DNA of 64,000 bases, from the NCBI GenBank assembly GCA_023957385.1, contig JAMLGZ010000002.1, positions 496,001-560,000 on the forward strand, written 5' to 3'. The translations under genes were made by a program, and so were the position numbers. Source of the stretch: Brumimicrobium sp. (GTDB lineage Bacteria > Bacteroidota > Bacteroidia > Flavobacteriales_D > Crocinitomicaceae). Positions 48,928 to 56,158 of this stretch are shown in pieces. The notes beneath the pieces were generated by a model, which saw only the letters and a program-made list of their open reading frames with translations, was not told the DNA's origin and searched no databases. How positions within the stretch are numbered: position 1 is the first letter of the stretch; each line of letters opens with the position of its first letter.

Positions 48928-50320
48928 TATGTATAAAATAGCAATATTATTTGTTTGTATCTTTTCATGGAGTGTAAAGGCACAGCAGGTTCCATTCTAT
49001 AATCAATTCTTGATTAATCCAGTAGTATATAACCCTGCTTCTGCTGGAATGAGTGGAGATGTGAATGCATACGTCACTCGTGGACAACGTTATGTTGGAT
49101 TTGGTTCTGGAGCTGTAAACAATACTTTATCATTGGAGGGACCTTTCTTTATCAAAAATTCAGGATTTGGATTATTTGTAGAACAGCAATCTTTTGGGGT
49201 AATGAATCAACTAAGCGCTAAATTGACTTATTCATATACTGTTCAGTTGGGAGAGGATCATAAACTAGGGTTTGGAGTTTCTGGAGGGTACTTAGACAAT
49301 AGATTGAATCTTAGTAGTGTGAATGTAATGCATACGGATGATCCTTTCTTATTTGGTATGCGAGATTTTAAAGCAACCTATGATTTTAATTTAGGTGTTT
49401 TATATAGATGGAAAGGTCTGAAAGTAGGATTCTCTGTGCCACAATTAATAGGGAATAAAGTGAAATTTACTAAGAAGGAAAATGCTCGTGGTTATTATAC
49501 GTTAGCTCGACATTTTATGGGATCTGTAGGATATGATTTTCAATTTGAATCTGTACCAAAGATTAAATTAACCCCTTATGCTTTAGTGAGATATGTGCCT
49601 AGGGCTCCTTTTCAATATGATATTGGGGCTCAATTTGAATATGAAAATATTGGCTGGTTCTCCGCAACTTATAAATCTGATTATTCTGTTCAATTTAATA
49701 TTGGATTCCATATTCCTAAGAATATCCATGTTGGCTATAGTTATGAATTGGTAATAGGTTCCTTAAAAAATAATTTTAAAGGAGTGAATCATGAATTTTT
49801 GATAGGCTACACTTTTAAAACTAAAAAGGATAAATTAGAATATCAAGAAGTTCAAGAGAGAATCAAGGAGGTGACTGTAGAAAAAGTAGTTCCTGATCCT
49901 AAGGTTGTAAAAGAGAACGAAGACTTGAGGAAAGAGAATGAAGAAAAAGATAAGGAAATCCAACGTTTAAAAGATGAATTAGCAAAGAAATATCAAGACA
50001 CTAAGCCAGACGAAGGTATCAAGGTTGAAAGAAGTGGATTTGAAGGTAATAAGTTTTACCATTTCATGGAAGAAGATAAATCTGACTCACCAAAAGGTTA
50101 TTATGTGGTTATTGGAGCTTTCTCTGAAGAGATACATGTACAAAATAATATTAAGAATTATAAGTCTTCTTTCCCTCAAATACGTAGAATCTATAATACA
50201 AAAAATAATCTAAGCTATGTAATAATTTTCTATTCGACTAATAAAGAGGCAGCTCAAAAGGAATTACAGCGTTATAAAACAGAAACAGGCAGAGAAGTGA
50301 GGATTGTAGATTATCAATAA
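48920..50320 (+). CDS. PorP/SprF family protein with SPOR-like C-terminus
   Basis: 466 residues. Signal peptide (about 1-21, ending VKAQQ), then the family start VPFYNQFLINPVVYNPASAG and an outer-membrane barrel to about residue 300 (SLEGPFFIKNSGFGLFV, HKLGFGVSGGYLDN, PKNIHVGYSYEL). PorP/SprF proteins usually stop near here. This one continues with a charged coiled coil (about 330-360, ENEDLRKENEEKDKEIQRLK) and a SPOR-like domain at about 390-466 (GYYVVIGAFSEE, SYVIIFYSTNKEAAQKEL). SPOR domains bind denuded peptidoglycan, so the tail may tether the barrel to the wall. The ATG at 48920 overlaps the previous gene by 8 bases; a second ATG at 48929 is possible. Confidence 0.85.
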   Translation: MNNMYKIAILFVCIFSWSVKAQQVPFYNQFLINPVVYNPASAGMSGDVNAYVTRGQRYVGFGSGAVNNTLSLEGPFFIKNSGFGLFVEQQSFGVMNQLSAKLTYSYTVQLGEDHKLGFGVSGGYLDNRLNLSSVNVMHTDDPFLFGMRDFKATYDFNLGVLYRWKGLKVGFSVPQLIGNKVKFTKKENARGYYTLARHFMGSVGYDFQFESVPKIKLTPYALVRYVPRAPFQYDIGAQFEYENIGWFSATYKSDYSVQFNIGFHIPKNIHVGYSYELVIGSLKNNFKGVNHEFLIGYTFKTKKDKLEYQEVQERIKEVTVEKVVPDPKVVKENEDLRKENEEKDKEIQRLKDELAKKYQDTKPDEGIKVERSGFEGNKFYHFMEEDKSDSPKGYYVVIGAFSEEIHVQNNIKNYKSSFPQIRRIYNTKNNLSYVIIFYSTNKEAAQKELQRYKTETGREVRIVDYQ

Positions 50321-50327
50321 TTAAGGT

Positions 50328-52592
50328 ATGTATGACAATCTAATAAAAAAGATGATATTCAAGATAAACCTACTCTTTATCTTGTTCTCGCCAACTATTT
50401 ATAGTCAGTTTAATTTTGTGTATAATGATTCTATCATTGTTATGAAGGATAATGATACAATTTCTCTCCCTTGGGTAGGAGGAATGAATCATCCTCAGTT
50501 TTCAACTGTTGATTTGGATTATGATGGGATAGATGAATTAGTCGCTTTTGAGCCTGGGAATCACTTTATCCAAGTTTTTAAAAGAAAGAAAGTAAATGGA
50601 GAAGTGCACTATACACATCTCTTTAATGGAGAAAATTATTTTCCTCCTGATATTCGATATAGGCTCCAAATGTATGATTATGATAATGATGGAAAGAAAG
50701 ATATCTTTACATACGCTCCAGGAGGAATTAAAGTTTATAGAAATATTGGAAATGCTATTGATGGAGTAAGTTGGAAATTAGTTGCTCCCATTCTTCAGTC
50801 CGAAAGAGATGGAGTAGGAGAAGATTTATATGTTACATACAATCATATACCGGCATTATATGATGTAGATAATGATGGGGATATGGATATTTTAGCATAT
50901 AGTTCTGCTTTGAAAATTGTTGAATGGCATAAGAATATGTCTATGGAAACATACGGCATACCGGATTCTCTTCTCTTTAAGATGGAGCAGCCATGCTGGG
51001 GATTGTTTGCTGAGATGAGTTCTGGAAATTCAATTGAATTAAATTCAGTTATTGGACCTTGTGGCGACCCAGGTATTAAGCCTTTTTCTGGTGTTACCGA
51101 TAAACATATCGGTGGAGGTTCCTTAACTGCAATAGATATCGATAATTCTGGTTTAGTAGATTTGTTGATTGGGGATATGGATTATAATAATCTAACCCTT
51201 GTTGTAAATGGTGGAATTAACCCAAACGATAATGCCGTTATGATAAGTGTGGATGATGATTTTCCAAGCTATGATCTACCTGTTAATGTTTCTAACTTTG
51301 TTACAGCCTATTATGAAGATATAGATATGGATGGAGTGAAAGACCTTATTGCATCTACTACTTACCCTGGATATTCAGATAATACGAAAGGTGTATGGTT
51401 GTATTATAATAAGGGTCAGAATAGCCTGCCCATTTTTGAGTTTAATAAAGAAGATTTTCTACAAGGAGATATGATAGATAATGGTACTGGGTCTATTCCT
51501 ATTTTGGTAGATGTAAATAATGATGGACTCACAGATTTACTTGTAGCCAATAATTATAATTTCCGTGAGGGAATGGCTAATACTTCTCAAATTAATTATT
51601 ATAAAAATGTTGGATCAATCAATGCTCCTGTCTTTAACCTTGTAAATGATAATTGGAATAATTTCAGAAATAGTGGATACCCAGGTAGGGTAGCCCCTGC
51701 TTTTGGAGATTTGGATGGAGATGGAGATTTGGATATGATTATAGGAATTCGTAACGGAAAAATGTTTTATTATGAGAATTCTGGGGGAACTGGGGCAATG
51801 AATTTTAATATAGCTCAAATACCATTGAAGGATAATGATGGAAATGATATCAAAGCACATGATAACGCCACTCCAGAACTTTTTGATTTAGATGGGGATG
51901 GATTATTGGATTTAATTATAGGTCAGGGAGAAGGTGGATTGTTATATTATAAAAATATTGGTTCTAGCACTATGTATTCATTTGAGCTTATAAATTCTAA
52001 TTTGGGTCAAGTAGAATTAGCCCCGAATGAATTTGTAAAAGCAATGGGGGTTCCTCGTTTTGTTAAAGAGCAAGGAGTAATTTATCTATTTGCAGGTAAT
52101 GAAACAGGAACACTTAATTTGTATGATCATATTGAAGGGAATCTCGCCCCAGGAAATGCATTTAATTTAGTTTCATCTCATTATGTAGGAATTGATACAA
52201 AAGGTTCTTCAGCTCCAGCCATTGGTAAAATGAGAATAGATAATACGTATGATTTATTTATGGGAACCCAATTAGGTGGGGTGTGGAGCTATCGCCCAGG
52301 AGACACTACATTCTTGAGTTTGGATAAAGAGGAATTTGATGAGCAATTGACGCTAAAGATATATCCAAACCCAAATGATGGGGAATTTGTTATGTCACTT
52401 TCTGTAGAAGATGGGCAAGTTTTCGAATATCGAATTATTGATTATCTAGGGCAAGAAATCTTGAGAGGAAAGTCGAATCAATCAACTATAGAGGTTTCTA
52501 CAAAAGACAAAATGATGAAAGGCATTTACTTTGTGGAAGTTTTCTTGCAAAATCAGTCTTCCCGATTAGTTAGAAAATTAATTATCAATTAA
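50328..52592 (+). CDS. FG-GAP repeat secreted protein, T9SS type A tail
   Basis: 754 residues. Hydrophobic signal peptide (IFKINLLFILFSPTIYSQ); either the ATG at 50328 or the one at 50352 may be used, the latter giving a more typical signal. Eight FG-GAP-type motifs (DLDYDGIDELVA, DYDNDGKKDIFT, DVDNDGDMDILA, DVNNDGLTDLLV, DLDGDGDLDMII and others) indicate a Ca-binding beta-propeller. The type A sorting domain covers about the last 75 residues (IYPNPNDGEFVMSL, MKGIYFVEVFL). 7 bases after the PorP-like gene; last gene of the cargo run. Substrate or ligand unknown. Confidence 0.8.
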   Translation: MYDNLIKKMIFKINLLFILFSPTIYSQFNFVYNDSIIVMKDNDTISLPWVGGMNHPQFSTVDLDYDGIDELVAFEPGNHFIQVFKRKKVNGEVHYTHLFNGENYFPPDIRYRLQMYDYDNDGKKDIFTYAPGGIKVYRNIGNAIDGVSWKLVAPILQSERDGVGEDLYVTYNHIPALYDVDNDGDMDILAYSSALKIVEWHKNMSMETYGIPDSLLFKMEQPCWGLFAEMSSGNSIELNSVIGPCGDPGIKPFSGVTDKHIGGGSLTAIDIDNSGLVDLLIGDMDYNNLTLVVNGGINPNDNAVMISVDDDFPSYDLPVNVSNFVTAYYEDIDMDGVKDLIASTTYPGYSDNTKGVWLYYNKGQNSLPIFEFNKEDFLQGDMIDNGTGSIPILVDVNNDGLTDLLVANNYNFREGMANTSQINYYKNVGSINAPVFNLVNDNWNNFRNSGYPGRVAPAFGDLDGDGDLDMIIGIRNGKMFYYENSGGTGAMNFNIAQIPLKDNDGNDIKAHDNATPELFDLDGDGLLDLIIGQGEGGLLYYKNIGSSTMYSFELINSNLGQVELAPNEFVKAMGVPRFVKEQGVIYLFAGNETGTLNLYDHIEGNLAPGNAFNLVSSHYVGIDTKGSSAPAIGKMRIDNTYDLFMGTQLGGVWSYRPGDTTFLSLDKEEFDEQLTLKIYPNPNDGEFVMSLSVEDGQVFEYRIIDYLGQEILRGKSNQSTIEVSTKDKMMKGIYFVEVFLQNQSSRLVRKLIIN

Positions 52593-52670
52593 TTATATCT
52601 GTAATGTTTATTGTGCAGTCTGGATGGCTAGAAGCTGTTCTAAGGATAGTCTAGTTTATTTAGTTTAATA

Positions 52671-52713
52671 AAACATGATTTATATCTGAAAAAAACTGAT
52701 TTATGTCATGTTT
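52671..52713. repeat. Inverted repeat in the gap before the oxidase genes
   Basis: AAACATGA (52671-52678) and TCATGTTT (52706-52713) form a perfect 8-bp inverted repeat around a 27-base AT-rich centre. A second small hairpin, AGGATA-ATTT-TATCCT (52727-52742), followed by T-rich DNA, may terminate the upstream operon. Could be an operator; unproven. Confidence 0.35.
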
Positions 52714-52759
52714 CGCTATCAATTAAAGGATAATTTTATCCTGTTTTACTTTATCATAA

Positions 52760-52767
52760 TATATTTG
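52760..52767 (+). promoter_or_regulatory. Candidate -7 element for the oxidase cluster
   Basis: TATATTTG, an exact TAnnTTTG match, 68 bases before the subunit II ATG. No TTG at the expected -33 distance. Confidence 0.45.
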
Positions 52768-52834
52768 TTGCGCTACGTCTAGAAATGAGAGAGACGATGT
52801 TAAAAGAAATAATACTATTTTAAAATTAAGAATT

Positions 52835-53422
52835 ATGAGTTATTCAATTACTTTGCTGTCTTTACAAGGAACTGCAGCAACTATCTCCTTGATTGGGGCT
52901 ATAATTGTAATATTATCAGTGTTTTTCGTTATGAAATCCACAGGTAACCCTGATCCTGAAGAAGAAAAACATGTGGCTAAACACCAAGTTTATAAGTTAA
53001 GAGATAAATACTTTGTTGGTTTGGCTACAATCATTGTTATAATGCTTGGAGTTACTCTCCAGTATATGCCTTATAATGTGAAAGAAAAATCAGAGAAAGA
53101 TGTTACTGTTGTAGCTTTTCAGTGGGGATGGAAACTTAGTTTTGATGCTCTTCAGGGTAATCCAAAAGAATTTAAAGGGAAAAATAAGATTGCAGTAACT
53201 CATGGAGAAACTGTTAGATTCTTTGTTACTTCACAAGATGTGACTCATAACTTTGGAATTTATAATGAAGCTGGTGATATAGTTGCACAAACTCAAGCAA
53301 TGCCTCATTATACAAATGAGTTAGTATATCAGTTTGATAAGCCAGGTGAGTATAAATTTATTTGTTTAGAATATTGTGGTCAACCACACGCTAATATGAC
53401 AGGTAAAATAATTGTTGAATAA
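52835..53422 (+). CDS. Heme-copper oxidase subunit II (CuA type)
   Basis: 195 residues. Two N-terminal membrane helices (about 14-33 and 60-78) and a periplasmic cupredoxin domain. The CuA ligands are complete: H138 (DVTHNFGIY), C177, E179, C181, H185 and M188 in CLEYCGQPHANM. It accepts electrons from cytochrome c or a similar donor and passes them to subunit I, encoded 15 bases downstream. The short length fits B-type (ba3-like) subunits II and relatives, including those of NO reductases derived from them. Confidence 0.9.
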   Translation: MSYSITLLSLQGTAATISLIGAIIVILSVFFVMKSTGNPDPEEEKHVAKHQVYKLRDKYFVGLATIIVIMLGVTLQYMPYNVKEKSEKDVTVVAFQWGWKLSFDALQGNPKEFKGKNKIAVTHGETVRFFVTSQDVTHNFGIYNEAGDIVAQTQAMPHYTNELVYQFDKPGEYKFICLEYCGQPHANMTGKIIVE

Positions 53423-53437
53423 TTAAAATAAGAGATT

Positions 53438-54904
53438 ATGTTTCAGATAGATAACACAGAAAAAAAGCAACATAGAAAACTATTAACTATTTGGATAGTT
53501 ATTCTATTGGTTTTATTCCCAGCGCTTATTACCCTAGGATTATTAATGCGTTTAAATCAAGGAGAGGCAATTGAATTGATGCCTAATACTTTCTATTCCA
53601 TCATGACCTTACACGGTTTAGGTATGGCAGGATTATTATTTAGTTTTGCATGGGCGGCACTATGTTATTTAGTTGGTACGCGTTATGCAAAATTGAATAT
53701 TAAGTTCCTGTACTTTATTTTAGTGATGATAGTTGTAGGAGTTGTTCTCCTAGCTTATGCAACTTTAATTGGTGGCTTTGCTGCTGGTTGGTATGCATTA
53801 TATCCTCTACCTTTTGTTGGAACAAGTTGGCCTGCATGGTCAACAGGTATGACTATTGTAGCTTTAATTATTCTTGGAGTTGCATGGTTGTTAGGAGCAT
53901 TCCATATTGTTTTTGCACTAGCAAAAGAATACGGTGGATTCTTTAAATTAATGGCTTTCAGATATTATAAAAAAGGAGAACCTGAGGAAAAATTACCTCC
54001 AATTGCATTAATTAGTGTTGTAGCTTTAATACCAGGTATCTTATCTTATATCGCTGGTGCTGCTATGTTAATTATGTATTTAATGCAACATTTAAATGCA
54101 GGATTAAACTTTGATCCATTATTAATGAAAAACTTGATGTTCTTCTTTGGACATATGTTAGTTAACATTACCTTGTATTGCGGTTTAGGTTGGGTATATA
54201 CTTTAATGCCTGAATTTACTGGAAGAGAATGGTCTCTAAATAAAATCACAGTAATGGCTTGGCATGCAACTTTCTTCTTTATAATTTTTGCATACTTCCA
54301 CCATTTATATATGGACTTCGGACAGCCAGTATTTATACAAGTATTTGGTCAGCTAGCATCTTACTTAAGTGCTATTCCTGCTTCTGCGGTATCTATTTTT
54401 GGATTTATTAGCCAGTTATACCGTTCTAAGGTAAAATGGACTTTTGTTCCTACTGCATTTTTCTTCGGAGCAGCAGGTTGGGCTATAGGTGGATTGTCTG
54501 CTGTTGTTGACTCTACAATTGCTTTAAACAAAGTTCTACACAACACATTATGGGTTCCTGCTCACTTCCATACTTATATGTTAATGGGGGTAGTATTATT
54601 TATCCTAGGTTTTGTGTTCTATTTCATTTATGAAAAGAATGGAAAAGTAGCAGATACTAAACTTGGATTTGGATTCTGGACATTTGTTGTTGGAGCTTGT
54701 GGTTTCTTATTGATGTTCTATATGGGAGGTATGCACAGTGTGCCAAGACGATATGCAGAGTATTCTCATACTATGCCTACAACGCATGAGCATGGAATGA
54801 ATTACGCTTTTACAGCTGCCATATTTGTTATATTAGTATTGATAGGATTACTTACAATATTTGGCTCTATCGTAAAAGGTTTATTGAAAAAATCTGAAGC
54901 GTAA
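53438..54904 (+). CDS. Heme-copper oxidase superfamily subunit I (active-site Tyr missing)
   Basis: 488 residues with about 12 membrane helices. Heme and copper/iron ligands are visible: low-spin heme His H59 (MTLHGLGM) with H378; high-spin heme H376 (HFHTYM); binuclear-centre H239 (FFGHMLVN) and H288-H289 (YFHHLYMD). In A- and B-type oxygen reductases helix VI reads GHPxxY, with the Tyr crosslinked to the His and essential for O2 cleavage; here that position is N243. The sequence otherwise looks B-type-like and is paired with a CuA subunit. It may be an oxygen reductase using another residue, or one of the NO reductase lineages derived from B-type enzymes, which lack the Tyr. No symbol is given for that reason. 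Confidence 0.85.
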   Translation: MFQIDNTEKKQHRKLLTIWIVILLVLFPALITLGLLMRLNQGEAIELMPNTFYSIMTLHGLGMAGLLFSFAWAALCYLVGTRYAKLNIKFLYFILVMIVVGVVLLAYATLIGGFAAGWYALYPLPFVGTSWPAWSTGMTIVALIILGVAWLLGAFHIVFALAKEYGGFFKLMAFRYYKKGEPEEKLPPIALISVVALIPGILSYIAGAAMLIMYLMQHLNAGLNFDPLLMKNLMFFFGHMLVNITLYCGLGWVYTLMPEFTGREWSLNKITVMAWHATFFFIIFAYFHHLYMDFGQPVFIQVFGQLASYLSAIPASAVSIFGFISQLYRSKVKWTFVPTAFFFGAAGWAIGGLSAVVDSTIALNKVLHNTLWVPAHFHTYMLMGVVLFILGFVFYFIYEKNGKVADTKLGFGFWTFVVGACGFLLMFYMGGMHSVPRRYAEYSHTMPTTHEHGMNYAFTAAIFVILVLIGLLTIFGSIVKGLLKKSEA

Positions 54905-54934
54905 TTAATAAATTGATATAGATGTAAATCCTTT

Positions 54935-55573
54935 ATGAAAAAGATCCTTCTACCCATTATAGTGCTTACTTCATGTATTGCATTTATGTGGAAATGGACA
55001 AGTGGATTTAAGGCATTTACAGTATTTTCATACACTTTAAAAGAAGCCGGGAAACTTCCAAGAGAGTTTCCCGACTTCTCTTTTATAAACCAGGATAGTG
55101 TAGAGTTTAATCTAAAAAATCAACAACACTTTACCTTGGTGAATTTTGTTTACCTAAATTGTCCTAACGTATGTCATAAGATCAATAATCAGCTTGAAGA
55201 ACTCTATCATTCTGAACTTTCTTCATTGATTCCAAATCAACTTGAATTTGTTACGGTTAGTTTTGATTTAGACAATGATAATTTACGACGAATCAGTACA
55301 TATCGCAATTATTTTGGAGATGATTTATCTGGTTGGAATTTTGCTCTTCCCATTAATAATGAGCAACAAAATTTTAATGATTTTCTTCAAAAGATGGGTG
55401 TTTGGGCTGAACCAGTTCCAGGAAAGAAAATCATAAATCACTCAACTTACATATTTTTAGTTTCTCCAGATCATAAAATTGTAACAACTATTGATCCTAT
55501 TATAACTAGTAATGAAGAAATTGCTAATATTGTACGTTCATGGGTAAATGGAGGAAAAATAGCATCTTTATAA
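54935..55573 (+). CDS. SCO1/SenC family copper chaperone
   Basis: 212 residues, membrane-anchored thioredoxin-fold protein that delivers copper to, or reduces, the CuA site. N-terminal anchor (about 3-20); the CxxxC copper site is C76-PNV-C80 (LNCPNVCHK) and the distal ligand is H169 (NHSTYIFLVSP). All three ligands are conserved. It lies 30 bases after subunit I, fitting maturation of the adjacent CuA subunit II. Confidence 0.9.
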   Translation: MKKILLPIIVLTSCIAFMWKWTSGFKAFTVFSYTLKEAGKLPREFPDFSFINQDSVEFNLKNQQHFTLVNFVYLNCPNVCHKINNQLEELYHSELSSLIPNQLEFVTVSFDLDNDNLRRISTYRNYFGDDLSGWNFALPINNEQQNFNDFLQKMGVWAEPVPGKKIINHSTYIFLVSPDHKIVTTIDPIITSNEEIANIVRSWVNGGKIASL

Positions 55574-56142
55574 TCATCTTTTTGATAGCCTTATATTTCT
55601 TGACCTTTCCATTCAATAGTTGGTTTGGAGAAATAATGATGCGTCATCAGATTATACAATTACCACTATCTCTTATACTGGGACTAGTCTTTGGATTTTG
55701 GTTTAGAACATTAAAATCCCCTAATCCATCAGTATCTATTTCTTTTTTAATTGTATCAACGCTTACCATGATATTCTGGATGATGCCTCGTTCTATTGAT
55801 ATGGCGGTGGTTTTTCCTTATTTTAATTACCTCATGGTGTTTTCACTAGTACTTGTTGGTAGCCTTATAGTTTTTGCATTCCGCAATGTTTTTATTGAAG
55901 TTAAAATCGCCTTCCTTGGTATGTCAACAGCAATGTATTTTGCATCAGGTGTTACCCTAAAGGCATTGGATGTTTTACTTTGTAGCTCATTTGATATAGA
56001 TCAACAACATACAACAGGTGGCTATCTATTGCTTATAGGAGTACTACTCTTTATTTTTACAATTGTAATGCTACTTCGCTTCTTGGAACAATCAGGAAAA
56101 TCTAAATTCACACAGAAGGAAGAAAACCTTACTAAAGATTAA
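55540..56142 (+). CDS. Six-helix membrane protein, unknown function
   Basis: 200 residues with about six hydrophobic segments (SIFIIIFLIALYFLTFPF, IIQLPLSLILGLVFGFWF, FLIVSTLTMIFWMMPRSIDM, and three more). Polar residues inside helices include WMMPRSIDMA, and a CSSFDIDQQHTTGG loop follows. It overlaps the SCO gene by 34 bases, so translation is probably coupled and a role in assembly of the oxidase is likely. It resembles CtaG-like or other assembly membrane proteins in layout only; I do not recognise the family. Confidence 0.7.
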   Translation: MGKWRKNSIFIIIFLIALYFLTFPFNSWFGEIMMRHQIIQLPLSLILGLVFGFWFRTLKSPNPSVSISFLIVSTLTMIFWMMPRSIDMAVVFPYFNYLMVFSLVLVGSLIVFAFRNVFIEVKIAFLGMSTAMYFASGVTLKALDVLLCSSFDIDQQHTTGGYLLLIGVLLFIFTIVMLLRFLEQSGKSKFTQKEENLTKD

Positions 56143-56158
56143 AAATACTTCTTCTAGT

